A stretch of DNA of 64,000 nt from DASWNP01 sp036399175 (GCA_036399175.1 DASWNP010000049.1:59962-123961), one strand, 5' to 3'. Counted from the stretch's first letter, positions 1 to 9,179 are shown. The notes: a model not told the origin generated them from the letters alone. Numbers and translations: made by a program.

Positions 1-1
1 G

Positions 2-1816
2 CTTCTCAGAAAGCGCGTGCCGCTCAACTACGGCGTGCAGGCGCTCGTCATCGACAATCTGCTCTACAACCTTTCGGTCGCCCTCTTCATCCTGAGCGGC
101 GCGTGCGTCATGCTCGTCGCCTACGACTTGCCGGACGCGGCGCGCTATTCGCTCTTCGGCATCGCGGCCTCGTCGGTAGTCGCGCTCGCCGCCGTCGCCT
201 GGGCAGTCAACCGTCGCATCATGCCCGCGACGAAGCTGGTCGATGTCCTGATTCGTCTCGGACTCAAGCGCCGCGCCCTCCGGCATCGCCGACAGCACAT
301 CCGCCGCATCGAAACCAACGTCTACACTTTTTATCGTCGTCGGCGCGGCGCGTTCTTCGCGCTGGTCGGCTGCAACTTCCTGACGCACGCGGCGAGCGTC
401 CTTGAGGTTTACCTGACGCTCAGGATGCTCGGCTTTCGCCCGACTTTGGCCGCGCCCTACGTCATCGAATCGCTGACGAAGGTCATCAATTTCGTCTTCG
501 GCTTCGTTCCCGCTACAATCGGAGTTTACGAAGGCGGAACGGAGCTTATCCTGCGCACGCTCGGGTTTGCGGCGGCGACGGGCGTGACGCTGGCGCTGGT
601 GCGTAAGGCCGGGATGTTCGTCTGGATGTCCGTCGGCCTTCTGATACTGACGCGACGCGCCGTGCCCGCCGCCGTGCGTCGCCTTCTCGACCGTCACCCG
701 CATCTCAGAAAGGCTATGGACAATCTCGTTCTCTCAAACATCGCACATCGCCCGGCGCGCACCTTCGTCAGCGTGCTCGGCGTCGCCGTCGGCGTGCTTT
801 TGATTGTGTTCACGGTGGGCTTGGCTCACGGAGTTTTGCGCGAGCGCGGGCGGCGCGAGGCGAGCGTCAAAGCAGAGATAATGATGCGCGGCGCGGGCAC
901 GTTCGGCATGAGCGGCGCGCAGCCCTTCAATCTCGACGAGTCGCGCGCCACAGAGGTCGCGCGGATTGAAGGCGTGCGCGCGGCTGTCCCCATCGGGCAG
1001 AACATCGTCGGCACGGATTCGGGCTTCGGGCAGCGCGTCATCGACGGCATTCCCTTCGAGCAGTATGCCGCGCTCGCCGACCTGCGTATCCTTGAAGGAC
1101 GAGCCTTGCAGGGCGGCGACGAAGCCATCGTCGATGAAGAATGGAAGGCGAACCGTCGCGCACGCGTCGGCGACACCGTGCAGCTCTACGACCGACCCTT
1201 CCGCATCGTCGGCGTCTACGCGCCGCCCGGCGGCGGACGCATCAAGATTCCGCTTCAGACCATGCAGGAACAGGTTGGAGTAAACGGGCTTGCTTCGGCC
1301 ATCCTCGTCGCCTGCGCGAACCCTTCGGAGCAGGAGACGGTCGCCGCGCGCATCCACGAGCGCTTCCCCGACGACCAGATTATCTTCACGCGCGACTTGC
1401 CGGAGCTTTACGCGACATCAGCCGTGCCCGCGCTGAATATCTTCATCAACGTCATCGTCGGCGTCGCCTCCGCCATCAGCATGCTCGTCATCCTGCTCGC
1501 CATGTACACGACCGTCACCGAGCGGACAAGGCAAATCGGTGTTCTCAAATCGCTCGGCATGCCGAGCACGACCATCGCCTGGATTATCGAGCAGGAGGCG
1601 CTTCTGGTGAGCGTGCTCGGCGTGCTGCTCGGCCTCGCCATGACCTTCGCCGCGCGCTTCGCCGTCATGCGCACAACCTCGCTCAGCGTAGACATCGAGC
1701 CGCGATGGGTCTTCATCGCCCTCCTCATCGGCCTGCTCGGCGGCACAATCGGCGCGCTCTACCCGGCGCTTCGAGCCGCGCGGCAGGACGCCGTCGAAGC
1801 GCTCAGCTACGAGTAG
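2..1816 (+). CDS. Fusion of LPG-synthase-type flippase region and FtsX/MacB-like ABC permease (5' partial)
   Basis: The frame is open to the left edge, so the true start lies outside the window; GTG at 17 is only the first in-window start. Counting from that GTG, residues 1-225 are multi-pass membrane sequence resembling the lysylphosphatidylglycerol-synthase TM family (UPF0104), including the motif FVPATIGVYEGG. From about residue 234 the protein becomes an ABC-transporter permease: one membrane helix (about 248-268), a MacB-like periplasmic domain (about 270-470) and three C-terminal helices with the FtsX-type stretch TERTRQIGVLKSLGM. No stop separates the halves. An internal ATG at 716 could start the permease separately, but AGAAAGG lies only 2 nt before it, too close for a good Shine-Dalgarno. 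The partner ATPase is not in the window. The domain calls are solid; whether one chain or two proteins are made is not. Confidence 0.8.
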   Translation, partial: LLRKRVPLNYGVQALVIDNLLYNLSVALFILSGACVMLVAYDLPDAARYSLFGIAASSVVALAAVAWAVNRRIMPATKLVDVLIRLGLKRRALRHRRQHIRRIETNVYTFYRRRRGAFFALVGCNFLTHAASVLEVYLTLRMLGFRPTLAAPYVIESLTKVINFVFGFVPATIGVYEGGTELILRTLGFAAATGVTLALVRKAGMFVWMSVGLLILTRRAVPAAVRRLLDRHPHLRKAMDNLVLSNIAHRPARTFVSVLGVAVGVLLIVFTVGLAHGVLRERGRREASVKAEIMMRGAGTFGMSGAQPFNLDESRATEVARIEGVRAAVPIGQNIVGTDSGFGQRVIDGIPFEQYAALADLRILEGRALQGGDEAIVDEEWKANRRARVGDTVQLYDRPFRIVGVYAPPGGGRIKIPLQTMQEQVGVNGLASAILVACANPSEQETVAARIHERFPDDQIIFTRDLPELYATSAVPALNIFINVIVGVASAISMLVILLAMYTTVTERTRQIGVLKSLGMPSTTIAWIIEQEALLVSVLGVLLGLAMTFAARFAVMRTTSLSVDIEPRWVFIALLIGLLGGTIGALYPALRAARQDAVEALSYE

Positions 1817-1881
1817 AGTGCTTTCCGTCAGGAGCGGAAAGTCTACGCGCTAGTCCTGAAATTCGAGAGAGGAAGAGTTTG

Positions 1882-2616
1882 ATGAAAAGGGTTCTGAGAA
1901 ACTTTCTGAGCTTACTGCTTCTGGTCGGGGCTTTGAGTTTATCGAGCTTCGCGCAGGCTCAAAGCGGGTGGGAGAACAAGCCGTATCAGCAGTGGACGAT
2001 GGAAGACCTCGAAAAAATCCTGAGCGATTCGCCCTGGGCGCAGACGCGCGAGAAGGGGCTGGTCGTGATGAACTCAGGCTCGTCGGACTTCGCTCTTAGT
2101 CTGCCCGCCTCGCCCGAGCGCGTTACCCTTCGACTTCGTTCAGGGCTTCCCATCCGCGTCGCCCTGATGCGTCTCAGGCAGATGAAGTCGAAGTACGACA
2201 AGATGAGCGAGAAGGAGAAGGCAGACTTCGACGCCAGGACGAAAACGCTTCTGGAGTGTCCGGCCTGCGCCGATAATTACGTCGTCGCGCTGAGCCCGCC
2301 GCCGGGCGAGAGCAAAGGCGTGCCGACGATTTTTCGCAACATGTCGCTGGCCGCTGCCAGACAGAGCGTTGAAATCTCGAACGATGCCGGTGAGAAGCGC
2401 GAGCTGGTACATTTCGAGCCGCCCAAGACGCCCGGAGGCGAAGTGACCTTTTTCTTCGCAAGGCTCAACCAGAAGGGCGAGCCGCTGTTGACACCCACGA
2501 GCAAGAAACTCTTCATCACCTTCGACACGAAAATATTCGGCGACCATCCCTCGCTCGTCAGGCGTTTCGAGTTCGACGTGCAGAAAATGCTCATCAAAGG
2601 ACAGGTCTCTTTCTGA
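1882..2616 (+). CDS. Secreted protein of unknown function with W-x3-PY-xx-WTxxD-type N-terminus
   Basis: A 244-residue protein with a clear signal peptide (residues 1-25, cut after FAQAQ). The start at ATG 1882 follows GAGAGGAAG. The mature N-terminus carries WENKPYQQWTMEDLEKIL and then SPWAQ, a pattern I associate with acidobacterial exported proteins that are often annotated as GWxTD-like or hypothetical. No catalytic motif was recognised. A pair of cysteines occurs as CPAC near residue 120. It lies 65 bp after the permease fusion and converges with the peptidase gene downstream. Function unknown. Confidence 0.75.
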   Translation: MKRVLRNFLSLLLLVGALSLSSFAQAQSGWENKPYQQWTMEDLEKILSDSPWAQTREKGLVVMNSGSSDFALSLPASPERVTLRLRSGLPIRVALMRLRQMKSKYDKMSEKEKADFDARTKTLLECPACADNYVVALSPPPGESKGVPTIFRNMSLAAARQSVEISNDAGEKRELVHFEPPKTPGGEVTFFFARLNQKGEPLLTPTSKKLFITFDTKIFGDHPSLVRRFEFDVQKMLIKGQVSF

Positions 2617-2643
2617 CGCTTCCGACCATTTCTGAACCGGCGC

Positions 2644-4371
2644 TCAGGGCATCGTGCGCGAGGCGCGTTCAACGAAGGATTCGATTTCGGGGATGGTGCG
2701 CGGTAGGGCGGCGGAGAGATTTCGGTAGCCTTCGGGGGTGACGAGCGCATCGTCTTCGATGCGGACGCCGATGTTTTTGTATTTCTCGAAGGCGGGGCGC
2801 ACGGCTTCGATGAGCTTTTCGTTCTCGGGCGTGCGGGGCAGGCGCTCCAGCGCGTCGGCGCGGATGTAGAGGCCGGGCTCGACCGTCAAGACCATGCCGG
2901 GCTCAAGTGGCGCGTTGCCGTAGCCGATGTCGTGCGCGTTCATGCCGAGCCAATGAGACGTGCCGTGCGGAAACCAGATGAAATACTGCGCGGAGTTTCG
3001 ATTCGTAATCAGCCCGAGACGCAGCAACCCGTCCTTGAGAGCTTCCACAGCAGCATTGTGAACATCCGAGAGAGTCGCGCCGGGGCGGACGGCTTTAAAG
3101 GCTGCCTCCTGCGCGTCGAGCACGATGCGGTAGATGTCCGCTTGCGCGGGTGTGAAGCGACCGCTCAAGGGGAAGGTGCGCGTGATGTCGGCGGTGTAGT
3201 GGTCGAACTCCGCGCCGATGTCCATGAGCAGCAGGTCGTTTGGTTTGATTGCTCCCTGAAGGTCTGTGTGATGAATCGTCGTCGCGTTTGCGCCCGCGCC
3301 GATGATGGAGGGAAAACCGGGCGAGTCCGCGCCTCGACGCCTGAAGGTGTAGAGCACTTCGGCTTCGACCTCGTACTCGCGGCTCAAACGTCCGGCGACG
3401 GCCATCGCGCGCCCCATTGCTTCGGTCGTGATGTCGATGGCGTGCTGCAAGCGCTGTAGCTCGGAGGGCGATTTTCGCAGGCGCATGACGGCGAAGAGGT
3501 GGAAGGCGCTGCGCACGTTGAAGCCGCTCGCGGTCTTCGTCCAAGATTCGGCGAAGCGCTGTTCGCGTCGCCACTCGCGCGCGTCGCCGAACGCGCCCGT
3601 GTCGGCATCCCGAAGCGGGACGAGCAGGTAGAGCGCGGCTTCCTTCCGTGCGCTCGCGGCGAAGAGAGCTTCAAACCCGCTTGCAGGAGTTTCTGCTGAT
3701 TGAGCGTTGGCAGTTGAAGCGCTCCGAGAGGAAGCGTCCGCCGCTTGAGACGTGCGCGCCGGGGCGTCGGAGAGCAGAACGGCCTCCGGCTTCGGCCTGT
3801 AAGGCTGACGCTTAGAGAGCGCCTCCATGAAGGGCGCAAACTCGCGGCTGTCCCAGATTTCCCTGACGCCGCTCAGGCGTCGCGCTTCTTCGGCGCTGTA
3901 CATCGCGCCGCCCCACGCTTCCGCAGTCGGATTACGACGCGGCAAAAACAGTATCTCGCCGTGCGCCTGATTGCCGGGCAGCAGGACGAGCGTCGCGCCC
4001 GGCTGTTTGAGATGCGTCAGGTAGTAAAGATTGTTCTCCTGCCGGTAAGGGTAATCCGTGTCGCCCGTATAGACGCGCGGCTCGGCGCTGAAGAGCACGA
4101 GCACACCCGTCGCACTCACCTCCTGCGCCACTCGCGCGCGCCGCGCGACGAGTTCCGCCCGCCGCTCCTCGTCGTCGAAGACCGGCGCAGGCGGCGCGAC
4201 GCGAATCACAGTTCGCACCGGCGCTGATGCCCCGCCCGCCCTCTTCTCGACCTGCGCCCCTAGCGGCACGAGCACACCGACTAACGAAAGCGAAAGGAGA
4301 AGAGCAAGGCGGAAGGCACAAGGCAGAAGGCGGAAAGTCTGTAAAGCCTCCTGAGCAGTTCTCTTCTTCAT
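2644..4371 (-). CDS. Secreted Xaa-Pro aminopeptidase (M24B, aminopeptidase P type)
   Basis: Removes N-terminal residues that precede proline; probably acts outside the cytoplasm because a signal peptide is present (residues 1-40). The AMP_N domain (about 65-200) precedes the pita-bread M24 domain (about 300-570). The five dinuclear-metal ligands are visible: two aspartates in MDIGAEFDHYTADITRTFP (about 385-396), His in FPHGTSHWLGMNAHDIG (about 473), Glu in TVEPGLY (about 495) and Glu in RIEDDAL (about 538). A low-complexity insert of Ser/Ala residues (about 200-225) interrupts the N-domain. The start codon and the signal-peptide core are written in a repeat element that also occurs at 18.8 kb and 47.7 kb. 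The next gene upstream begins 30 bp away. Confidence 0.9.
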   Translation of the reverse strand: MKKRTAQEALQTFRLLPCAFRLALLLSLSLVGVLVPLGAQVEKRAGGASAPVRTVIRVAPPAPVFDDEERRAELVARRARVAQEVSATGVLVLFSAEPRVYTGDTDYPYRQENNLYYLTHLKQPGATLVLLPGNQAHGEILFLPRRNPTAEAWGGAMYSAEEARRLSGVREIWDSREFAPFMEALSKRQPYRPKPEAVLLSDAPARTSQAADASSRSASTANAQSAETPASGFEALFAASARKEAALYLLVPLRDADTGAFGDAREWRREQRFAESWTKTASGFNVRSAFHLFAVMRLRKSPSELQRLQHAIDITTEAMGRAMAVAGRLSREYEVEAEVLYTFRRRGADSPGFPSIIGAGANATTIHHTDLQGAIKPNDLLLMDIGAEFDHYTADITRTFPLSGRFTPAQADIYRIVLDAQEAAFKAVRPGATLSDVHNAAVEALKDGLLRLGLITNRNSAQYFIWFPHGTSHWLGMNAHDIGYGNAPLEPGMVLTVEPGLYIRADALERLPRTPENEKLIEAVRPAFEKYKNIGVRIEDDALVTPEGYRNLSAALPRTIPEIESFVERASRTMP

Positions 4372-4412
4372 CCTTCCGCCTTCCGCCTTCCTACTTGCTT
4401 TTAGCCTTCTGC
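4303..4412. repeat. Inverted repeat of AAGGCGGAAGG words spanning the M24 peptidase start (family R1)
   Basis: The left arm (about 4307-4338) repeats AAGGCGGAAGG-like words and the right arm (about 4372-4410) carries the complement CCTTCCGCCTTCC. On the minus strand the segment reads GGCGGAAGGATGAAGAAG, with ATG used as the start codon, and continues into AACTGCTCA, closely matching the copy at 18790-18883. The left arm encodes the hydrophobic core of the signal peptide (FRLLPCAFRLALL). Confidence 0.8.
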
Positions 4413-4658
4413 TTCGCGGCTGATGACGGCATCGCCGCCGACACGCGCGGCGGCTCGCGCCAGTATGAGCAGCACCACGACGGCGATGATGGTGGCGATG
4501 ATGGCGTAGGCGTAGAGCCCTGCGAGAGAATCTCCCGTGCCGAAGTAAGCCTTGATGGTCTCTTTGATGGCCTCGTTCCAGGCGAGCGCCGCCACGAGTC
4601 CGAGCGAAGCCGAGGCGAGGGTAATCATGGTCTGCAAAAGCACGCGAGTACGGTTCAT
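4401..4658 (-). CDS. Small membrane protein, DUF5654-like
   Basis: An 85-residue protein with two predicted membrane helices: ASASLGLVAALAWNEAI (about 15-31) and YAYAIIATIIAVVVLLILA (about 50-68). The motif ALAWNEAIKETIK and the spacing of the two helices match DUF5654 proteins, whose function is unknown. I chose ATG 4658 because AGGAGAG lies 4-5 nt upstream; a longer frame to 4724 lacks this signal. It lies 30 bp upstream of the M24 peptidase on the same strand and may be cotranscribed. The C-terminus falls within the R1 repeat arm. Confidence 0.75.
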   Translation of the reverse strand: MNRTRVLLQTMITLASASLGLVAALAWNEAIKETIKAYFGTGDSLAGLYAYAIIATIIAVVVLLILARAAARVGGDAVISREAEG

Positions 4659-4789
4659 CTTCTCTCTCCTATTTGTTCGTTCGAGCGGAAATATCTTTCC
4701 GCCCGCAGGGTGGCAAAGCTTCAATGCTTCTTAAGTCGAAACCCACGCGACTGTCAACAGCAACCCTGACCAACTTCAGACATCTGCTT

Positions 4790-6556
4790 TTAATAACCTG
4801 CGGGCGCGCCGTCGTTGCGCGGGTCGCTCGCGCCGAGACGAACGCCGGTCTTCTCTTCGACCATAATGCCGTGAGCGTCGCCCATGTAGCGCGGGCGCGC
4901 GTTGAATTTGTGGCCGCGCGTCTCAAGGGCGCGGAAGGTGTCGGCAGACATGCCGTAGGGCTCGTAGACAATCTCGTCGGGCAGCCATTGATGATGGATG
5001 CGCGGGGCGTCGATGGCCTGCTGAATGTTCATCTCGTAGTCGATGACGTTGGTGATGACCTGAAGGACGGTGTTGATGATGGTAGGGCCGCCGGGCGAGC
5101 CGACGGCGAACCAGAACGTGCCGTCGCGTCTGAGGACGAAGGTCGGCGTCATGGCCGAGAGCGGGCGCTTTCGCGGGGCGACGGCATTGCGCTCGCTCTG
5201 GATGAGGCCGTACATGTTCGGCTCGCCGGGCTTGGCCGCGAAGTCGTCCATCTCGTTGTTGAGCAGTACGCCCGTTCCTTCGGCGATGACGCCCGAGCCG
5301 TAGCTGCCGTTTAAAGTATAGGTGTTCGAGACGGCGTTGCCCTCCGCATCGACGACGGTGAAATGCGTCGTCTCTTCGGATTCCGCGCCGACGGGTCGGC
5401 CTGCCCGTACCTCTGCGCTCGTCGAGGCGCGCTCAAGATTGATGGACTGTCGCTGCCGCGCGGCGTAAGCCTTGTCAATCATCCCCGCGACGGGGACTTT
5501 GACGAAATCGGCGTCGCCCATGTACTCGGCGCGGTCGGCGAAGGCGCGGCGCATCGCTTCGGTCATTAGGTGATAACGCTCGGACGAAGACCAGCCGAGA
5601 CGGCGCAAATCGTACCCTTCGAGAATGTTGAGCATCTGGATGAGCACCGCCCCGCCCGAAGAGGGCGGCGGCATCGAGATGATTTCAAACTCACGATACT
5701 TCGAGCGCACGGGCTCGCGCTCTTTCGCCACGTAGCCGCGTAAATCTGCGAGCGTCATCATGCCGCCGTGACGCTTCATGTCGGCGGCGAGCATCTCGGC
5801 CGTGCGTCCCGCGTAGAACTCGCGCGCCCCGCCGCGCTGCATACGCGTGAAGGTCGCGCCAAGCTCAGGCTGTCGAAGAACGTCGCCCTCGTTGTAGAAA
5901 GCGCCGCCTTTGAGCAGGATGCGTTTGGTATCGGGGTAACGCTCAAGCAGGTCGCGGTTGTTGTAGAGCGAGCGCGCGAGCGAGTGGCTGACGGGAAATC
6001 CTTCCGCCGCCAGACGCCGCGCGGGCTCGATAAGCTGCGCCCACGTCAGGCGCTTCGAGCCGTAGCCCTTCAAGGCAAGCTCCATCCCCGCCACCGTGCC
6101 CGGCACGCCCGACGCACGATAACCGATGAGCGACGAGCCTTCGCCGACAATCAGCTTGCCCTGCTCGTCCAGATACATATTGCGCGTCGCCGCGCCCGGA
6201 GCCATCTCACGATAGTCGATGGCGGTGGTGCGCCCGTCGCGCAGTCGAATCAACATGAAGCCGCCGCCGCCGAGGTTTCCCGCCGCCGGATAAGTCACAG
6301 CCAGCGCGAAGGCGACCGCGATAGCCGCATCGACGGCGTTGCCGCCGCGCTTCAGGATGTCCACACCGACCTGCGAAGCGATGCGGCTCGTCGATGCGAC
6401 CATCCCACGAGGCGCACGCACCGGCTCGCGCGAAGCGTAAGCCATTGGAGCTGGCGCGACCCGCGCGCTCGCCTCCCTCTGCGGCAAAGACGCGAATGGA
6501 GCGAGCGCGAACACGAGCGCCAGAAGCGACCTGACGAAGCGACCTTTGAACAACAT
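4790..6556 (-). CDS. ggt: Gamma-glutamyltransferase (gamma-glutamyl transpeptidase)
   Basis: Cleaves or transfers the gamma-glutamyl group of glutathione and related compounds, normally in the periplasm. Residues 1-32 are a signal peptide. The 588-residue length is usual for the family. The precursor should self-cleave before the first threonine of SEETTHFTVVDAEG (about residue 398), giving a large N-terminal and a small C-terminal subunit, with that Thr as nucleophile. Supporting motifs include GNLGGGGFMLI, AIDYREMAP, and SPGGPTIINTVLQ near the gamma-glutamate site. It sits between the small membrane gene and the M20 peptidase, all leftward. Confidence 0.95.
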   Translation of the reverse strand: MLFKGRFVRSLLALVFALAPFASLPQREASARVAPAPMAYASREPVRAPRGMVASTSRIASQVGVDILKRGGNAVDAAIAVAFALAVTYPAAGNLGGGGFMLIRLRDGRTTAIDYREMAPGAATRNMYLDEQGKLIVGEGSSLIGYRASGVPGTVAGMELALKGYGSKRLTWAQLIEPARRLAAEGFPVSHSLARSLYNNRDLLERYPDTKRILLKGGAFYNEGDVLRQPELGATFTRMQRGGAREFYAGRTAEMLAADMKRHGGMMTLADLRGYVAKEREPVRSKYREFEIISMPPPSSGGAVLIQMLNILEGYDLRRLGWSSSERYHLMTEAMRRAFADRAEYMGDADFVKVPVAGMIDKAYAARQRQSINLERASTSAEVRAGRPVGAESEETTHFTVVDAEGNAVSNTYTLNGSYGSGVIAEGTGVLLNNEMDDFAAKPGEPNMYGLIQSERNAVAPRKRPLSAMTPTFVLRRDGTFWFAVGSPGGPTIINTVLQVITNVIDYEMNIQQAIDAPRIHHQWLPDEIVYEPYGMSADTFRALETRGHKFNARPRYMGDAHGIMVEEKTGVRLGASDPRNDGAPAGY

Positions 6557-6743
6557 CGAACTGAAATCTCCTTTCTCTAAAGAGGCTCGATTTCATGTGA
6601 CAGCAACGATTAATGCAGAGAGCACGCGCCGAAGAAGCCGCAGAGCGCGCCGAAGAAAGACAAGTCTCCGCGTCTTCTCTTGCGAAAATTCTCCCGCCTG
6701 CGGCGCTCAATCCTCCTTCAACTGAACTCAAACCGACGCGCCC

Positions 6744-7922
6744 TCAAAGCGATGCGATGAGAGCCGCGACGAGCGCGCCGCGACGTGTGATGTCAGAGGC
6801 GTTGATGTGCTCGTGCGCGGCGTGCGCGCCGTCGCCGTCGATGCCGAGGCCGTCGAGGACAGGCACGCCGAGCGCCGCCGCGAAGTTTCCGTCCGACGCG
6901 CCACCGACGCTCGTCTCGCCAAGCTCGTAACCGAGCGCGGCGGCTACGCTCCGCGCGTGTTCGTAGAGGCGCACGACCGCTTCGGTTCGCTCAAGCGGCG
7001 GTCGATTGATGCCGCCCGCAACGGAGAGCCGCACGCGCGGGTCGAAGGGTTCGAGCGCGCCGAGCGCGCCTTCGATTCGACGCGCTTCGTCGGCGGTGCT
7101 GAAACGCACGTCGATTTCGGCGCGGGCGTGTGCCGCGACGACGTTCGAGCGCGTGCCGCCCGCGACGACGCCGACGTTCAGAGTCGTCCCGCGCGACGAG
7201 TCGCTCAGAGCGTCGAGCCTTTGAATCTGCCGCGCCATCTCAAGGACGGCGCTCGCGCCCTTCTCCGGGTCGAGCCCGGCGTGCGCCGCGATGCCCTCAA
7301 TCGAAAGGGTGTAACCGGCTGTCCCTTTGCGCGCCGTCTTCACGCGCCCGCCCGAAGCAGGAGGCTCAAGCACCAGCACGACCTCTGCGCGCCGCGCTCC
7401 CTCTTCGACCAGCGCGCGCCCGCTCATGCTCCCGACCTCTTCGTCGCACGTCAGCAGTAGCTCCACGCCGCACGACGGCGCGAGCCCGAGCGCAGCGCAC
7501 GCCCTCAAAGCTTCGAGCGCGAGAGCGCAGTTGGCCTTCATGTCGAAGATGCCCGGCGCGTAGATGCGCCCGTCGGCTTCGCGCCAGGGTCGCTCACGAA
7601 TCGAGCCGCGAGGGTGAACCGTGTCCGTGTGGCCGAGCAGAAGGATGCACCTGTCGCCCCGGTCGCCCGCGTTGCCGAAGGCGCGCACGCGCAGGTGCTC
7701 TCCGAAATTATCCGGCGCGGGCGTCGTCTCGACGGAGTTGACCGCCTCAATCTTCCGCGCCTCTTCGGCCAGCAGCCCCACGACCGCGCGACTCCCCGCC
7801 AAATCTCCCGACGGCGACTCCTCCTCCACCAGCGCACGCGTCAAAGACACCACCGCCTCACGCCGACTCTCGAAATACTCAGCCAGAGCCGCTCCCGCTT
7901 CTCGATTGATTTCTTTACTCAT
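6744..7922 (-). CDS. M20 family metallopeptidase/deacylase (CPG2/ArgE/DapE-like)
   Basis: A dizinc hydrolase of peptides or N-acyl amino acids, 392 residues, no signal peptide, so cytoplasmic. Metal-site motifs in order: GHTDTVHP (His about 96), FDMKAN (Asp about 126), CDEEVGS (catalytic Glu-Glu about 159-160), LEPP (about 185) and the C-terminal AHEHIN (His about 370). The lid/dimerisation domain carries IAAHAG. The next gene upstream is a MenC/NSAR-type enzyme; an acyl-amino-acid racemase beside an M20 hydrolase suggests N-succinyl-amino-acid processing. ATG 7922 has no clear Shine-Dalgarno, as the region before it is the R2 repeat. The substrate is not determinable. Confidence 0.88.
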   Translation of the reverse strand: MSKEINREAGAALAEYFESRREAVVSLTRALVEEESPSGDLAGSRAVVGLLAEEARKIEAVNSVETTPAPDNFGEHLRVRAFGNAGDRGDRCILLLGHTDTVHPRGSIRERPWREADGRIYAPGIFDMKANCALALEALRACAALGLAPSCGVELLLTCDEEVGSMSGRALVEEGARRAEVVLVLEPPASGGRVKTARKGTAGYTLSIEGIAAHAGLDPEKGASAVLEMARQIQRLDALSDSSRGTTLNVGVVAGGTRSNVVAAHARAEIDVRFSTADEARRIEGALGALEPFDPRVRLSVAGGINRPPLERTEAVVRLYEHARSVAAALGYELGETSVGGASDGNFAAALGVPVLDGLGIDGDGAHAAHEHINASDITRRGALVAALIASL

Positions 7923-7925
7923 AAA

Positions 7926-8070
7926 GCTGTCAGCGTTCAGCTTTCAGCAATCAGCCGAACAGTTGAATGAAGCACTCGCTTGAAACTTATCATCGGCGGT
8001 TTTCAGGCCGCTTTTCGGTTTGGCTGACTGCTGATAGCTGAATGCTGATTGCTGATAATTGCTGATTGCT
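7926..8070. repeat. Inverted repeat of CAGCAAT/CAGTCAG words between M20 and MenC-like genes (family R2, copy 1)
   Basis: The left arm (7926-7960) iterates TCAGCTTTCAGCAATCAGC; the right arm (8017-8068) iterates the complement GCTGATTGCTGAT. The loop contains AACAGTTGAATGAAGCACTC and ATCATCGGCG, which recur in opposite orientation at 11191-11309, so arms and loop move or evolve as one element. It fills almost the whole gap and touches the stop codon of the upstream gene. Confidence 0.85.
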
Positions 8071-9179
8071 CACAAAAACCTTTCCTGTCTGACGGTCAAC
8101 GCGTCGAGGCGCGACTGTTTGATTTCGTAGCCGAGGCCGGGCGTCTGCGGCGCTGTGATGGTTCCGCGCGGCGCGACGGTGACGGGCGGCTCGATGATGT
8201 CTTCTTCCCAATAGCGCGAAGAGGCCGAGATGTCGCCGGGCAGGGTGAAACCTTCGAGCGTCGCCATAGCGATGTTGTGCGCCCGCCCGATGCCCGATTC
8301 GAGCATCCCGCCGCTCCAGACGGGCACGCCCGCCCGACGACAAACTTCTTCCACGCGCCGCGCTTCGCTGTGGCCGCCCACGCGCCCGAGCTTGACGTTG
8401 ACGATACGACACGCGCCCATCTCGATTGCCTTGCGCGCGTCCGACGCCGAGCGCACCGACTCGTCGAGGCAGACGGGCGTCTCTATCTGCTTCTGCAATT
8501 TCGCGTGGTCGCTCATGTCGTCGTAGGCGAGCGGCTGCTCGACCATCATCAGGCCGAACCTGTCCATCTCACGAAAGAGCGGCGCGTCGTCGAGCGTGTA
8601 GGCCGAGTTGGCATCGACCATCAGGCGAACTTCGGGAAAACGCCCGCGCACATCTTCGACCACGCCCGCGTCCCATCCCGGCTTAATCTTTATCTTGATA
8701 CGTTGATAACCGGCGGCCAGCTCGCCTTCAATCTTCTCAAGCAGCTCTTCAACCGAACTCTGTATGCCGATAGAGACGCCGCAGGGAATTTCCTCCAGCA
8801 CGCCTCCCAGGTGCTTCCAGAGCGGCACGCCCGCACGGCGCGACTCCAAATCCCAGCAGGCCGTCTCAATCGACGCCTTCGCCATCCGGTTGCCGCGCAC
8901 GCGCTTCATCAGCTCGAAGACCCCGGCGGCGCTCTCGACCTCTCGCCCCAACACAAACGGCGCGAGGTAATCTCGAATCACCACCCACGCGCTCTCTATC
9001 CATTCCTCCGAATAGAAAGGCCCCTCGCCTGCCGTACACTCGCCCCAGCCCTCCGCGCCGTCGGCTTCGAGGGCGCGTACGAGCAGGATGCGCCGCTCTG
9101 TCGTCTGTCCGAAGCTCGTCTCGAAAACGTGCCTGAGACGCAGGCGAATCTCCCGCATCTCGATAGAAGTGATTCTCAC
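8070..9179 (-). CDS. menC: Enolase-superfamily enzyme: o-succinylbenzoate synthase / N-succinylamino acid racemase type (MenC type 2)
   Basis: 369 residues, the usual length for the MenC2/NAAAR family. Barrel motifs are complete: KIKIKPG (catalytic Lys of KxK, about 163), DANSAYT (metal Asp, about 190), EQPLAYDD (metal Glu, about 210), DESVRS (metal Asp, about 240) and NVKLGRVGG (second catalytic Lys, about 262). Members either dehydrate SHCHC to o-succinylbenzoate in menaquinone synthesis or racemise N-succinyl amino acids, and many do both. No other men gene is visible, while an M20 hydrolase lies directly downstream, so racemisation is a live alternative. The gene symbol is the family name, not a proven role. 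Confidence 0.85.
   Translation of the reverse strand: MRITSIEMREIRLRLRHVFETSFGQTTERRILLVRALEADGAEGWGECTAGEGPFYSEEWIESAWVVIRDYLAPFVLGREVESAAGVFELMKRVRGNRMAKASIETACWDLESRRAGVPLWKHLGGVLEEIPCGVSIGIQSSVEELLEKIEGELAAGYQRIKIKIKPGWDAGVVEDVRGRFPEVRLMVDANSAYTLDDAPLFREMDRFGLMMVEQPLAYDDMSDHAKLQKQIETPVCLDESVRSASDARKAIEMGACRIVNVKLGRVGGHSEARRVEEVCRRAGVPVWSGGMLESGIGRAHNIAMATLEGFTLPGDISASSRYWEEDIIEPPVTVAPRGTITAPQTPGLGYEIKQSRLDALTVRQERFL

Noticed and set aside
1141..1881. Upstream extension of the secreted protein frame to 1141
   Set aside because: It runs antisense-like through the permease gene in another frame; the signal peptide and a Shine-Dalgarno fix the start at 1882.
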